Source: Plectrocnemia conspersa
Taxonomy: Eukaryota; Arthropoda; Insecta; Trichoptera; Polycentropodidae
Reading direction: 5' to 3'
NCBI GenBank assembly: GCA_009617715.1
Contig: VTFK01000643.1
Coordinates: 1 to 64,000 of the forward strand
DNA length: 64,000 nucleotides
Part shown: one piece after another, positions 37,816 to 50,169 of the stretch
Numbering within the stretch: the stretch's first letter is position 1
Layout of the letters: each line of letters opens with the position of its first letter
Made by a program: the position numbers and the translations under genes
The notes under the pieces: model-generated
What the model was told of the DNA's origin: nothing
Database searches by the model: none
What the model saw: only the letters and a program-made list of their open reading frames with translations

Positions 37816-38279
37816 GTTTAAAAGCTGCAAGTATTTGTTGTATTCCTAATCTAATAATAAATGTGTATATGAGAAATGATCTTAATCCATCTAAATCTTC
37901 AATTGTCACATGCGCATTAATAAAATAGGCATACTTAATAGTAATTATTTTTATAACGTTTTTAATGAGTAATTGCGACAGTGGTATAACAGAATCACAA
38001 TACAAACGAAATCCCTTAATTATTTTAATCCTAAAAAATATATTTATCTGAATATTGAAGAAAGTAATAGGATACATATTTTTATAGTATCTAACCGATT
38101 GCTTTGAAAAATATAAGAAAAGATACGGTTTCATTTAAGTAGATTTGATGTTGATGTTAAATTACCTCTTCTAAATTATTATTTACTATAAAATGATTAA
38201 GCACGTTAACGCCTGGCTAATTTTTCTAAATATCAACTCGGTTGAGTGTTGCAAATTCCAAATTTGAATTATTAAAATA
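37816..38279. other. AT-rich non-coding
   Basis: A 135-codon minus-strand frame (37727-38134) overlaps the MITE arm and is AT-driven. I do not consider it a gene. Confidence 0.5.
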
Positions 38280-38740
38280 TTCCATTAAGAAGATTGAGTC
38301 TCAACTCTTTTTTCTTTTTCATCTTCTACCACTCCGCGGTCCCCGTCGTCGCGCATAATACTCGAAGCTTTTATCTCATCTTCTCCAGCGACGATGCAAG
38401 ATTTACAAACTCGCTTGATGGGGATAATTTTTCATGCATTTTAAAATTTCAGACACCGCCAAGTTTTAAATAAGTTTTCAGGCGCTCGACAGACTGTATC
38501 CGTTATTATTAACCACGGGTTTAAAGGTCGAACATTTCGCCCATCGCTACCAAGGTGGCGAGATAAAAAGACCAGAGAGTGCAGCCGAACTGATTCGGAT
38601 GTAAAAAGCGGTGTAAAACCGCGATGAAACCACCTGTTGGGGCAATTTATCGGGTTCAAGTGGAGTAAAGTAACGAAACGCATCCATTTCGCCGAGCTTT
38701 ATAGCGCACAGATAGTGGCGAGAAGTATCTTTAATCTAAT
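38280..38740. promoter_or_regulatory. GC-rich island, candidate regulatory DNA
   Basis: A 450-bp complex block: a pyrimidine-rich left part (ACTCCGCGGTCCCCGTCGTCGCGC), then balanced sequence with TATTATTAACCACGGGTTTA near 38505. An 80-codon minus-strand frame crosses it without recognisable motifs. One of the longer islands. Confidence 0.35.
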
Positions 38741-39669
38741 TGCCACTAGATCTTCTGTAAGATATAAATTAAACGTGGACTGTTCAAAGAAGTCCTGAAC
38801 TTTTATTTCATATTTTTTATAATCTGTAATATTATTAATACAGATTTTTCATAATAACAGTGCCCATATGATGCAATAAACAGCTATTGACAAGTACTTA
38901 TTTTTAACTTAACTCTATTAATATGAGATTCATAGTGACGAAATAAACTATTTTAATTTTATATATGAAATAAAAATAGTTTATGTCGTCTAAATGTAAA
39001 AATTGCTGTCTTTTGCAACAAGGTGACATTTTTTTACTACACTAATTCGAGATACATGTATACGAGATCTATTTTATAAATACAAATTCACGCCAACATT
39101 TACTAAGAAATTGCGATTTTCATAAAAGTTTGTATTGCAGATAGACGTATTAAAAAAGAAATAATCTTTTTGTATTTTATATATTCATGTGTAAAAATCG
39201 TTTTTGGAGTTGCGTGAAAATATCACCTTGATTGAAATCCCCTTCGCGACTTGATAAGCATATGCTTTTAGATAAGCAGATTCGTCTTGGGAGCTTTTGA
39301 ATATCAAGAAAAAGCTTTGCTATATGTATGTCTCAAAAGTAACCGTATTATATAGGATATCAAATATAAAGATAAAGCGATCCTCAACATACATATATTT
39401 AATACTATAAAACAGAGAAAAATAAAAATAAAATTTGTCAATTAAGGTCGGATGATATTTAATTATTCTAGGTATGTTAAATAGCTTAAGTTTTTAAGCA
39501 AACAAGTAAAATACTAGAGAATTAGCATTAGAACAAAATTTATATAATCCAATTTAATATTTTACATAATTTGTGAAATCTTTGTTATAATTTACAACTA
39601 CAACTTAATCGTGAAAAACTAGACCTAAAACAAATTCTGTACGTTTGTATAACGTCGGTATAATTATAT
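38741..39669. other. AT-rich non-coding
   Basis: No supported feature. Confidence 0.6.
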
Positions 39670-41105
39670 TTAAGAGCTCTTAACAGCAATAAATATATTG
39701 CTCAAGTCTCATAAAAGCTTGTATGGGGTTCTAATTTAATATAAAACTTGTTTTAAAGCAAAAAATATTGTTTTGATATTTTAGTTCGATGCAAGTTTAG
39801 CTTCTAAACACTTTTTTTTTTTTGTAGAATTTTATCCGATGAAGTTATAATATTTTAAGTTTTAAATTTGCCACTATTTTGCAAAAAAAAATCATATTTT
39901 TTTCTCTTAAAATATTAAGGGGATGCTAAAAAATTCTATACGATAGCAAAAACTCAATTCTTAGTCATTAAAACAAATGAATTAAGAGTGTTAACTTTAT
40001 TGCAAGTCTCAAAAAGGCTCGTATGGGGGTCCGATCGATCTGATACAGATACATAGCTTGTTTTGAAGCAAAAAACTATTTTTTTAATATTTTATTTCGA
40101 TGCAAGTTTAGCTTTTAAACGTTTTATATCTAGCAAACTTTTATGTAAGATTTTACCCTACAGAGTTATGAGTGTTTAATTTTTTTAATTTGTCGTCATT
40201 TTGCAAAATATTGACATATCGGATTTTTCTAGCAAACGTATACAGGGTGCTTAAAAATTCTCCATTGTCACTAAAATTTAATTCGAAGTCGGTAAAACAA
40301 AGCATATACTGACCTTAACTATATTGCAAGTCTTATAAACGTTTATATGGTGGGCCGATCGACTTATAATACTAAACTTGTTTCGAATCAAAAACTATTT
40401 TTTTTAAATATATAATTTTTTACAATATCATAAGGGTTTTCAAAAGCTCTACTCTGTATCAACAATTCAAGTCTTAATTTTTAAAACACAGGAAATAACA
40501 GCGTTAACTATATGGCAAGTCACATAAAAGCTCGTATGGAGGTCCGATCAATTTAATATAAAACTTGTTTTAAAGCAAAAAACTATTTTTTTTATATTTT
40601 ATTTCGATGTAAATTTAGCATTTTGTATAAAAATTTTTTTAGTATGATTTTATTCCACAAAGTTAGAATACTTTAATTTTTTAATTTGCCACCATTTTGA
40701 AAAAATAATTTTTTTTTTTAATGGGGGTGCTTAAGAAATCAATATGCTAACAAAATTGAATTTATAGTCATTGAAACAAAGGAATTAACAGCGGTAACTA
40801 AATTGCAAGACTCATAAAAGCTTGGGTGGGGGTCCGATCAATCTAATATATAACTTGTTTTAAAGCAAAAAACTATTTTTTTATATTTTATTTCGATGCA
40901 GTTCTATTAAGCAAACTTTTATGTAAGATTTTGTCCAACGGAATTATGAACGTTTAAGTTTTTAAATTTGCCGCAATTTTTCAAAAAAGTAAAATATTTT
41001 ATTTTCCTAGCAAATATTATAGGGGTGGTTAAAAATTCTATATTATGCCAAAAGTTCAATTCTCATTCGTAAACAAAGCAAATACTAGCCCTAACTATAT
41101 TTCAA
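39670..41105 (+). repeat. Satellite-like tandem array, five monomers
   Basis: The landmark (C)GTATGG.GGTCCGATC recurs at about 39722, 40021, 40345, 40534 and 40824, giving spacings of about 299, 324, 189 and 290 bp. Between landmarks the same blocks recur in the same order: TTGTTTTAAAGCAAAAAACTATTTTTTT, TTTCGATGCAAGTTTAGC, a GTTATGAGTGTTTAA-type block, TTGCCACCATTTTGCAAAA, GGGGTGCTTAAAAATTCTA and AACAAAGGAATTAACAGCG. The 189-bp spacing matches the short 184-bp monomer at 7436-7620, in inverted orientation. Monomers are diverged, so this is an old array. Confidence 0.82.
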
Positions 41106-42174
41106 ATAACAAAACGTGTAGTCCTGATAGAAGCATAATAAAAAAGGATTACCCTAATTGCTTTAATCTTAAGAAATATTGATTAACAAGACCTTAATAT
41201 ATGCAGCGAAAATATTTATGTAATCCCACACACAGTATACTTTAAGTATCCTAACTTATTTCTGCGCCAAATATTTTCTATAAGTTGAAGTTGAAAGACT
41301 TAATAATCAAGATCATAAATAATTAACAATATAATACCCTTTTAAACATTTATTAAAAATGTTAATCAGCATTTTAATATGAATATATTTTGCTATATTT
41401 TATGCTAATTATTAATAATAATTTATTAAAATAACAATAAAACTTGAATATCATATTTTTTTAATTTTTTAATTCACATTTATACACACATCTTTTAAGC
41501 TAAAAATCGGATAATAATTTGTCTATTACTTGGTATAGTTTTACAAAATTGATAAAATATATTTTGAAGCAACATAGACGTGATTTTGTAAGTAAAACAA
41601 AAAAATATACTAAAAACCCATAAATTCCAAAGGCGAATATTTTTTTGTACATAAAGTTTTTTTATTTACCTTAAAACGCAAAATTCAAAATAAAATCTAA
41701 ACAAAAAGATCAAACTAGTGTATATTATTTCAAAAAGGGTTTGAAGTCTATAATCTACGATAACTCTTCTAAATATGTATTTCGAAATTTCTCTACTGTT
41801 TAATTAAACTATGTGACATATAACTCCATACGGTTGTAACAATTTATTTTCTAGATTCAAGTTAAGCGATTGAGGGCAAAAAAATTGATATCTTATGATT
41901 GCAAGCATATTGCTGGCCTTGTCAAAAAAAGTGCGGTTACGAAAACTGCCAAACCGTGACATTTGAGGAATACGTTTATCTAACGTGAAATGCTCTAGAG
42001 ATTTATATTTTTAGCAAGGCAGTTTTTCTTACGATTTATCGTAATCTAAATAACATTACAATCATTAAAATATTTTTATTTAACTAAATATATTTATAAA
42101 ACACTCGGTATGTAAGTTTAAATACACATGTAGAAAGCTGTATTTCATTTAAAATGCTTTATAAAATACACGAT
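41106..42174. other. AT-rich non-coding
   Basis: No supported feature. Confidence 0.6.
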
Positions 42175-42350
42175 ATACAGCCGTGACAATGTGGGGTTTC
42201 TCGGAGAAGTCTACGCCATTCTAAAATAATTAGCGTCGTGCTCCCTCACCCCCGTGACTACGCCCTTTTTGCCCTGTGTGCGACCCTAGCCGGTTTCAAC
42301 TTCTATTATGCCGAGGTTAACATAACTTAGTACTCATAACGTTCACCATT
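42175..42350. promoter_or_regulatory. Small GC-rich island
   Basis: Complex block with CTCCCTCACCCCCGTGAC and AAATAATTAGCGTCG (homeodomain core). No gene. Confidence 0.3.
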
Positions 42351-43864
42351 TTTGCGTTAACAAGTGTTCCTAGTTGCGCATGTCTTGTAATATATGTCAA
42401 AAATATTAGGACACTTGTGTGTTTTCATTCTGGGGTTTCTGGCTTTAACGATAATTTTGTAATTACTGAAAATGTACACGACAGACAAGAACAGCTTGTA
42501 GAAAGCGCGTTATTTTATAATATAAAAGAAGAGAAACAAGAACACACTATATTATCCCTATGATACATCACCGATAGAAGCCGAAAAAAATTAAGTGTCC
42601 AATGAGAAAAGCGTTTTAGTATACTGCAAGGTTTATTATTTAAGCCTTTATTGTTTATTTTATATGCCTTAAACAATAAAATTGCGAATTATTCGTTTTG
42701 TTTATAATAATCTAATATATTTTTATGTATATTACCTAATAATAATAGTATAATATTTTGATTTATATATAAATTAAATGTGAAGTAACACGGTAACTAT
42801 GAAACCACAGAAAAACAGTAAGAAGACTTGAAATATTATGTAGACTATGAAATACCGTAATTAAATAAACTATGATGATTACAAAGTTTTAAGAATTTTG
42901 TTGTGCTATTTACTTAGCATCCGTAGGCCAACAAGTTTAACATGCACAATCTTGATTACTCCTGTAAAGTTATTTTAAAGCCCTAGAAAATGTAATTAAT
43001 TCACAAACAGTAATTTTCTTATTATAAATGGAGGGTAATAAAACTTTACAAATAATTTATTATTTAGAATAGTACCGACTATTAATCACTAATTTTTTTT
43101 AATGATATAATTGGATGTTCTACTCCATTTTAAGCACTTACTCAAATATTATATATTGTGCAAAAATGTCAGACTTCACTTTTTTCTTTTAGTAGCTCAA
43201 CCAAGAAAGCTCATGATATTTTAATTACATCCACAAAAATAATTTCACTAATTTTATAAAAAATATCTACTAGGTAAGATAGTTTACAGACAAAATAATT
43301 TTTGTTTAAATATTTAAGAAAAAAGTAAACTTATTTCCTTAGTTATTTTGAAAGCCCGCACACTTCTCCATATGTCATAAAGAAGCACTTTTTTAATACA
43401 TAAAATATATTTTTATTAACTACAATAGCTCATTGTTCAATATTCAATACCTAATATATACGATTTAGCTCGATTTTAAAAACACATCACGATATTCATC
43501 CGTGAGATTAGGAAAATCTAGGTTAACCAAATCTTTTTTAATCGATCAAAATTACAAATATAATAATTATTAATTCTGATCTTCCAGACACGATAAAAAT
43601 TAAAAGCATAAATCTGGGATTCGAACTTTATACTTTTCTTCCTTAGAAAACTGTCTCTAATAAATTTGATTTTTAAACTTAGGGCAATTAAACATAAGTG
43701 AAAATCAACTATTATATCTCGCATTCTAAATAGAACTTATCTGCGGATACCAAACTGTGTTTCACTAATCTGAAAATATAAATTTTATTGTATATTCCAT
43801 CTTAAACTATACGTAAAAATATATTTAACGTAACATTTGATGTTCATTGTGAGTCTAGAAAAAT
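42351..43864. other. AT-rich non-coding
   Basis: No supported feature. Confidence 0.6.
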
Positions 43865-44271
43865 TAATTGCCCACAATTCACCGCCAGCAATTAATTTCT
43901 AGCACTTTACGGCCATATTTATTGATCGCATTAAGAATTTATAGCATACAAATGTAAATAATAGATTGTTATATTTATAACGCAGTATGTACATTATTAA
44001 TAAAAAATATTATGCGCTATACCTCTTCAGTTTTATATTTTTAAGAAATGTTCACCTAGCATATAATTTTCATTTTAAGCTGCACTTAATTCTAAAAATA
44101 ACACAGAAAACCCATATTTTAAATTTAAAATGACCAACTTGCCATCAATATATTTAATTTACAAATTTTTGTAAATTAAATATATTGACGGCAATCTTTG
44201 TAGAATATAAATTGTTTATGCGATCAATTGATGCTAACGACTAATAGCTGGCGGTAAATTGCGGGTGATAA
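43865..44271. mobile_element. Harbinger-like MITE with TAA duplication
   Basis: The element 43868-44268 (401 bp) is flanked by TAA on both sides (43865-43867, 44269-44271). Its ends are inverted: TTGCCCACAATTCACCGCCAG on the left and TCACCCGCAATTTACCGCCAG, reverse-complemented, on the right. Similarity continues inward to TTGATCGCAT. A 3-bp TWA duplication is typical of PIF/Harbinger elements. It is non-coding, with a nearly perfect hairpin inside. Confidence 0.65.
44139..44194. repeat. 27-bp hairpin inside the MITE
   Basis: The arm at 44139-44165 (TTGCCATCAATATATTTAAT then TTACAAA) and its reverse complement at 44168-44194 differ at one base and are separated by two Ts. This gives a very stable stem in RNA. 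Confidence 0.85.
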
Positions 44272-44639
44272 ATTTTTCAAACCTTGTTTATTGTACTGTT
44301 CTGTATTTGCTATATTTGATATTGTAAAAAATAATATTTATATTAAAAAGATTGACATGTTTTGTATAAGTCTCTTAAATTTATGAGATTTAATCGTGAT
44401 GTCTAAAGATCGTATACACTCCTTAAAATGACTCGTTAATCGGTATATATTATTAGTATAATTATTAAAATTAAATTAGAGAACATCCACCTGCTCTTAA
44501 AATCAATTTCGAGATCTTTAGTGCACGTTTATCTAGCCAAAATGTTTTCGCCAAAGTCATAGGAATAATCTGATGGCAAACGGAATCAAGAAAATTACAT
44601 AAAAAATCTAAATCATTGTAATAATCGAATGCATTTAAA
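44272..44639. other. AT-rich non-coding
   Basis: Probably further decayed LINE sequence on the minus strand, but no motif is clear enough to call. Confidence 0.4.
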
Positions 44640-45215
44640 CCATTTTAAATCATCTGCATACAAAATAAAACTTGAATTTGTAACTGCTGTATTTGTCATA
44701 AGTAAATAACTTGAAGAGCAAAGAACCCGGGTGTACCCTCGAGGAATCCCCGAAGGGATGAAATGCTCTTTTAGCAATCGGCTGCCATATGTTAAAAACT
44801 GTCTATAAATGCGCTTAAAAAGTTAAATCATCTGACCAACTAGAGTCTGCCTTTTTTTACTAATTACTTATTCCAATAGTTTTTTAGGCACTATTTGTCA
44901 CTCTTTTATTAAATAGACTTGACGACGCCTTGAGATCCAATTAAAAAATACATCTTAGAGGAGCAGCGAGACTTACTTCGCAACATTTCAAAATTAAATC
45001 TGATATCAAATCAGGTCTAGAAGAACGTCTTCCACTTCTCAAAGCCGTATTTAAAATTTTTTGATGATTAATACTAAAGACCAAGTACAATAAAAATGAA
45101 AAGACTGAGCAGAACTAATAAATATTGCGTGAAACAATCCAAAAATGTTCATCGAAGCTGACTTAGCAGCGTCTTTAGTGTTTCTAGAACGTCTTAGGAT
45201 CATTGTTAATTTTGT
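44640..45215 (-). pseudogene. Jockey-like LINE ORF2 fragment (N-terminal half of RT)
   Basis: On the minus strand, LISDLILKCCEVSLAAPLRC (44950-45006) matches the conserved segment upstream of the RT fingers (the IP..LK.C...LA.PL type). IPRGYTRVL (about 44727-44748) is a decayed VPQGSxLGPLL box, and YADDLKW (44640-44660) is the catalytic box. The spacing is shorter than in an intact RT, so there are internal deletions, and several frame changes are needed. A weak upstream match (MNIFGLF, about 45140) may extend it to 45215. It probably belongs to the same broad family as the fragment at 34900-35790. Confidence 0.68.
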
Positions 45216-45629
45216 TTTGAAATATTGTAATTAATGATATATATTGTAATTTTAATTAAAAATTGTAATATTTTTTTTTCTAAGAAACTCGATCTTGAAT
45301 TGAAAACGATAGTTCAGTATTTAAGAAAAAAAATATATCTTTTAAAAAATATGTTTTTGAGCAGATCTTTAGTTAGAATTACTACTATAATCTATGTATT
45401 AGTCCTATTAAGTGATTGTAAATGACACCTAGTATTTTTATTAATACTGAAGGGCAGTCGAAGTTGTTCAAAAAGTAATCAAATAAGTTTTTTTCATTAA
45501 CGAAATATTCCTATTTTCACCATAATTTTTAAACTAACCATTCTTTAATTTAAACGATCGGTAAAACAATTCCTTGAAAGCAGTCTGTTCAGAAATTCAA
45601 AATCTGACCTATATTGAACACGGGATCAA
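45216..45629. other. AT-rich non-coding
   Basis: No supported feature. Confidence 0.55.
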
Positions 45630-45890
45630 CTTGAATCATTAATGAATGCGGCACCGGGCAGTTCGCGGAGAGTTTAGTGAATTTTGTGCAAAATTTAACA
45701 CAACCCCCAAAGCGACTTTTAATTGAATTGTCACGTTAGTATTCCTGACGATAGATCGCTACGCTAATTAGCCTAATAACCGGAACGAGGGATCGTACAA
45801 CTTTGTGCGTTTCGGCATCTTCAATTCTTGGCCCGAAATCAAACTCCCTTTTGCCTATTATCGAATTTTCAATTAGATTGGGTCATTCAA
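45630..45890. promoter_or_regulatory. GC-rich island with homeodomain palindrome
   Basis: Complex block carrying GCTAATTAGC, a perfect 10-bp palindrome around a homeodomain core (45763-45772), followed by CTAATAACC. Candidate Hox/paired-type enhancer; no coding frame. Confidence 0.4.
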
Positions 45891-46325
45891 AGTTTGAAAA
45901 GGTATGCTTTTGTATAAGGTACTTGCTTAAATTTTTAATGTAAAATAAATTGTATATATATAAAAAAAATAAGGATTTTATTACTAGGTGTATCGTATCA
46001 AGTTTTAGAATAAACAACGATATCTTAAAAATATAAATTAAGACCTACATAATTTATATGTATTAATGATAAAGTTTTGAGCAATATGGAAATGTGTTTG
46101 CATATAACTAATTTATAATGCAAATGATATTGCTTGATCCATTGTTCCACATAATTTACATCACAGTATTTCTGAAGCCTTATAAATATAAATAATGAAG
46201 TATAAAGTCTTCTAAATTCAATTAATTAGTTAAAAATCAAGAGCATTCCTTAATTATTTATTATGTTTAATTTTTTTCAATTTTATGATTTTTAGTATTA
46301 TTATTAAAATCAACGCTTATTTTTA
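45891..46325. other. AT-rich non-coding
   Basis: No supported feature. Confidence 0.6.
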
Positions 46326-46460
46326 ATTAAAGTGACCTCAGCTCGTTCCGGGCTACGTTTTAATTATGAATATTTTTCAATATCCGGCGAACGCAATTTG
46401 TGTGTTTGATTTTAATATTAACTTTCGGATGTTTAATTAATTATGATTGCTTTAGCTGAA
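46326..46460. promoter_or_regulatory. Small complex island
   Basis: AGTGACCTCAGCTCGTTCCGG followed by several TTTAATTA and ATTATGAATA homeodomain-type words. Denser and more complex than the flanks. Candidate regulatory element. Confidence 0.3.
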
Positions 46461-47889
46461 GGTCAAATATCAAAAATTAAATATAATACTTTGATTTATA
46501 TAAATTTAAATTATGTTCTAAGTGAGCTGTACATCAGAAACGAGACCCAAGTTTGGATAAATGTTTCCGGTTTATTTTGAAGGTCTTTTAAATATGGAAA
46601 TTCGCCAGAAATACATAATATGCTTTCACCACCCTTACTGATTACAACAAAGAAAGTAGAATAGAGAAGTAAGTAAAATAATTTAAAATGCTTTTAACTA
46701 CTACAACTGTAACACAATGTTGCAGTTCTATTACAGCAAAATTAAACTTTTGATTTCACTAAGTACAAACAACAAAATGAATAAACTGAAACATTGTAAT
46801 ATTTATTATCTGTTACATGATTGAAATGTTATTGACCTGAAATATGTTATATATACAAAATACGTTGTCAACCAAAGTCGCGATACGCCTCTACGGAAGC
46901 AAACAAAACTTGAATTTCCTCTCTTGCCAGAATCTGCCTCCCTCTCCTTTCATCCCGGAGGAAATTCTGTCAGGAGACGTTGAAAATACAAAGTCTTTTA
47001 TCTTGTCACGAAATTGACGAATCGTGCGATTAAATCATACGTCAACAGTTTCTCGAGTTCTTTTGTGTGTCTTGGATATATCTGCATTTGATATCGCTCC
47101 CCCCCTTATTCAGTCGCAATTTTTTTAATATACAAAGCATTGAATTGCTGAGATTACTGTATATGTTTTTATCATATATCAATAATTATTTAATATTAAA
47201 TATATTTTTTAATTTAATTATTCAAGAGAAACATTCAAGGACAAGCTTAATTTTAGTTGACATAAGATTTAACTTAAAATGTTTATAATTATAAATACGC
47301 TTCTACAAAGTATGCAAAGTATTCAATACAAATGAAAAAAATAATATTTAATAAATAACGAAACCACAACCTTATATTAAACATTAACCGTGAAAAACAC
47401 AAATCTGACTTTATGACGTAGTAAAACAGCGTTCCTCGGAACTTTCTTTCGTCACAAACACATAGTGAAATGGAAAGTGTCAATAATTTATTTATACGCT
47501 GCGCTATAAATTCTTCATCTCTCGCGTAATATGATATATCAAAGGTGTATGTTAATATTGCGCCACAACTTTCATTCATATTAAATGAAGCAAAATGTTT
47601 ACACACTTCCTTTCATTTTTAAAATTAGAAGCTTCGAATGCAAATATTTGTCAAACGTGATATCCAACCCGGTCAAAAATCACGTATGACGTATTAAAAA
47701 TGGACAATATAGGTCAGTTTGACGTACATTTTTCATGTTATAGTAGGTTAAAAGCTTGACTAACAAACTTGATGTTTTTTAGTATAAAAATGAAGCATTT
47801 GTATATTAAATTATAAATATATTATATTGGACATACAAAATAGTTATGACACATTTTTTACTTTTATTGATAGTAAAATAACATCAATT
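46461..47889. other. AT-rich non-coding
   Basis: A short less AT-rich patch lies at 46870-47110. No supported gene. Confidence 0.55.
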
Positions 47890-48170
47890 GCATGTTTATG
47901 TATATGCAGGGTCCATCAGAACAAAGGGGGAGTCCTGGGCCTGATCTTTGGAATTTAATATGTTAAAAAAGATAGATCACGTATGAAATTTGATGCTGGG
48001 AGACCATCAGTAGCTCCGGACCGGGACGATCCAGGTTGAGACTGGAAGCGTACCAATGACCCTGTCGATGGGAAGCAAGTGCTCAATGAGCCGAATTCGG
48101 CTTACACGCGACATGAGGAAGCGGGTGGGAGCACCCGGGGACCGTCCTCTTACTTGCAACAGAATACAAA
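47890..48170. other. Unassigned GC-richer block
   Basis: Balanced-composition sequence (AGCTCCGGACCGGGACGATCC, GAGCACCCGGGGACCGTCC) that ends abruptly in AT-rich DNA. The plus-strand frame at 48079-48264 is unrecognised. It could be the 5' part of an untranslated LINE or SINE relic, or an island like the others. Confidence 0.3.
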
Positions 48171-48354
48171 ATTTGCCTTTAAATTAAATCGACAAAAAGC
48201 ACACAAAAATATATCAAAACACATTTTCACCGGTAAATATATATTTTTATTAGTAAAAATATAATTTATCTGGCAGGTGCTAGTAAAATCATATGATTTT
48301 AATAAGTATTTAATAATAAATAAAGATGTACATAGATTTTTACCAGAAATAAAG

Positions 48355-48460
48355 ACAATTTAAGGATAGCTACGAAGCTGTGAATTTGTATAATACTCTT
48401 CCTAGGACAATCCGCAAAAATTTAAATGTAGCGGGTTTTCTATTGTAAATAAAATAAATA
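48355..48460 (+). pseudogene. 3' end of a non-LTR retrotransposon (5'-truncated)
   Basis: Plus-strand codons 48379-48447 read VNLYNTLPRTIRKNLN, AGFLL, stop. This matches the LINE C-terminal signature (a YNxLPxxIR motif just before the stop). It is followed at once by an ATAAAATAAATAAATA tail. Short 5'-truncated insertions ending in a simple A-rich repeat are typical of target-primed LINE integration. Confidence 0.6.
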
Positions 48461-48619
48461 AATATATTTGTGCGGTAAGAAATATTTTTTTTTTTGTTAA
48501 TGTTTATATAATTTTTATATGTATGTTTCGTTCAAATTTGTTAAGTGTACAAATTAGCTTAATAAAATAAAAAATATGATAACTATCCTTACAGATCTTA
48601 CTACGAACTTCTAATATAA

Positions 48620-48906
48620 GAGTTTTGGTAAAAATAAATATATTCTAACCAAGTTTTAACCAATAGGATGACGCAAAAAACAATTATCACATCTCAGAAG
48701 TCAAAATTATACGACAAAAGCAATAAAATCGTGCCATCGCCGTCACAGTGCAATTGCGGCGGCACGATTTTATTGCTTTTGACGTGGATTTTTGTCTTTT
48801 GAGAAGAGATAATTGTATTTCACGCTCTCCTATTAATCAAAATTAGGTTCAGATATGCTTCATTCGATTTTCACATATTGTATGTCGTAATATTTTTATA
48901 AAAAGT
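48620..48906. mobile_element. MITE copy 2
   Basis: Diverged second copy of the element at 37536-37815. ACCAATAGGATGACGCAAAA to AAAGCAATAAAATCGTGCC is mirrored by GGCACGATTTTATTGCTTTTG to CACGCTCTCCTATTAATC. Its right flank down to about 48905 aligns in reverse complement with the left flank of copy 1, so the full inverted ends are longer than the core. Confidence 0.78.
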
Positions 48907-48926
48907 CTTAATATGAACGATAGATA

Positions 48927-48970
48927 ACCGAACATTTCCACTGCGATGACACGATTTAATTGGTTTTGAC
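48927..48970. repeat. MITE scrap (loop and arm)
   Basis: CATTTCCACTGCGATG and ACACGATTTAATTGGTTTTGAC match the loop and inner arm of the MITE copy at 37700-37740, just downstream of copy 2. Confidence 0.6.
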
Positions 48971-50169
48971 CCCACTTGTATTTGGCAAAAAAAATCCATG
49001 TCATTTAATGAAATACTATGAATTTTATTGAAATAGAAACATTAAAAAAATGACCACTGACCAACCAATTTTTGCCCTTTCCCTTGGAAAAAGTTAAAAT
49101 GATGTCCCTTCATTTGACACTTTGAACACGCGTGATTATTGACAGCTGCCTGATTTAAAGTGCTTCCTTAGTGCTAAGGAAACTCGAATTAGATTACTCT
49201 GTATAAAGACACGTTTATTTAGTTTAACATGAACTAGTACAATTAGGTCTAAAACACAAGCTATTAAAAAAATACGCAAAGGAGAAGTTATAACATATAA
49301 ATGATGTGGATTAGGCGTGGCTTATCATATATATACTATTTCCATATAGTGAATTATTATATTAAACTGGTAAAAAAATCAAAGGAGGAGATGTTTAAAA
49401 ACGAAATTCTAAATCATATATTCATGTGGAAGATTACTTTGAAAAATATCATACGATGGACAAATATAACCAAACATAATAATATGTATGTAATTTTAAT
49501 TTACATACATAAATATATTTATTTTTTTGCATATCAAAGTAACAAAAAAAAACAATAAATATGTTGAAAACCATTGATCTTGTGTGAATTATAATAGTGA
49601 ACAAATAACTAAATACTATTTATAAGGATAAAGTGAAACAATAATTTTTTGTCATTGAATTCTACGATATTTATTTTTTCAGGTAGTGGTTGTAATATCT
49701 GTAACGGGTACAAAATATACCCTAAGTAAATTATATTTAAATATTGGGTAGGAAACTTTATTTTTGTGATTAAATAAATTGGACCGCAGTGGATTCAATA
49801 AGAAAAAAGTTCGTTTGCAACAAAACAATAACTTTCTTTAGTGCTGTTCAGAAAAATTATACCCTTTTTTAATGATAATCAAAAAAAAGTGGCGAGAGTT
49901 CAACACAACATTAAGCACTCTCATCATTTCAAAAAAAGCATTAAAACCAGCAGCTCTAAATTTTAAGCCTCTGCGATCTGCTTCGATTATATTGTTGTAT
50001 TTATTATACCATATTGTTATTTTTAATTCAGAGTTTTGAATTGCTTCTATAGGAAAAGGATACTTTTATTATACTATAATAGATGTACATTTAAGTTATT
50101 GTCAAATTTAACCAATCTAGGATCGTTGCAGTAACTCAAATTAAACTATGACCCTACGACATAACTAGC
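48971..50169. other. AT-rich non-coding
   Basis: Contains an 11-bp hairpin near 49485-49512 (ATGTATGTAAT/ATTTACATACAT). The 85-codon frame at 49301-49558 is Lys/Ile-rich and unrecognised. Confidence 0.5.

Noticed and set aside
37727..38134. 135-codon minus-strand frame
   Set aside because: Starts in AT-rich DNA and ends in the MITE arm; no recognisable motif.
43610..43640. GGGATTCGAAC as the T-arm of a minus-strand tRNA gene
   Set aside because: The rest of the cloverleaf and the acceptor stem are not present on either side.
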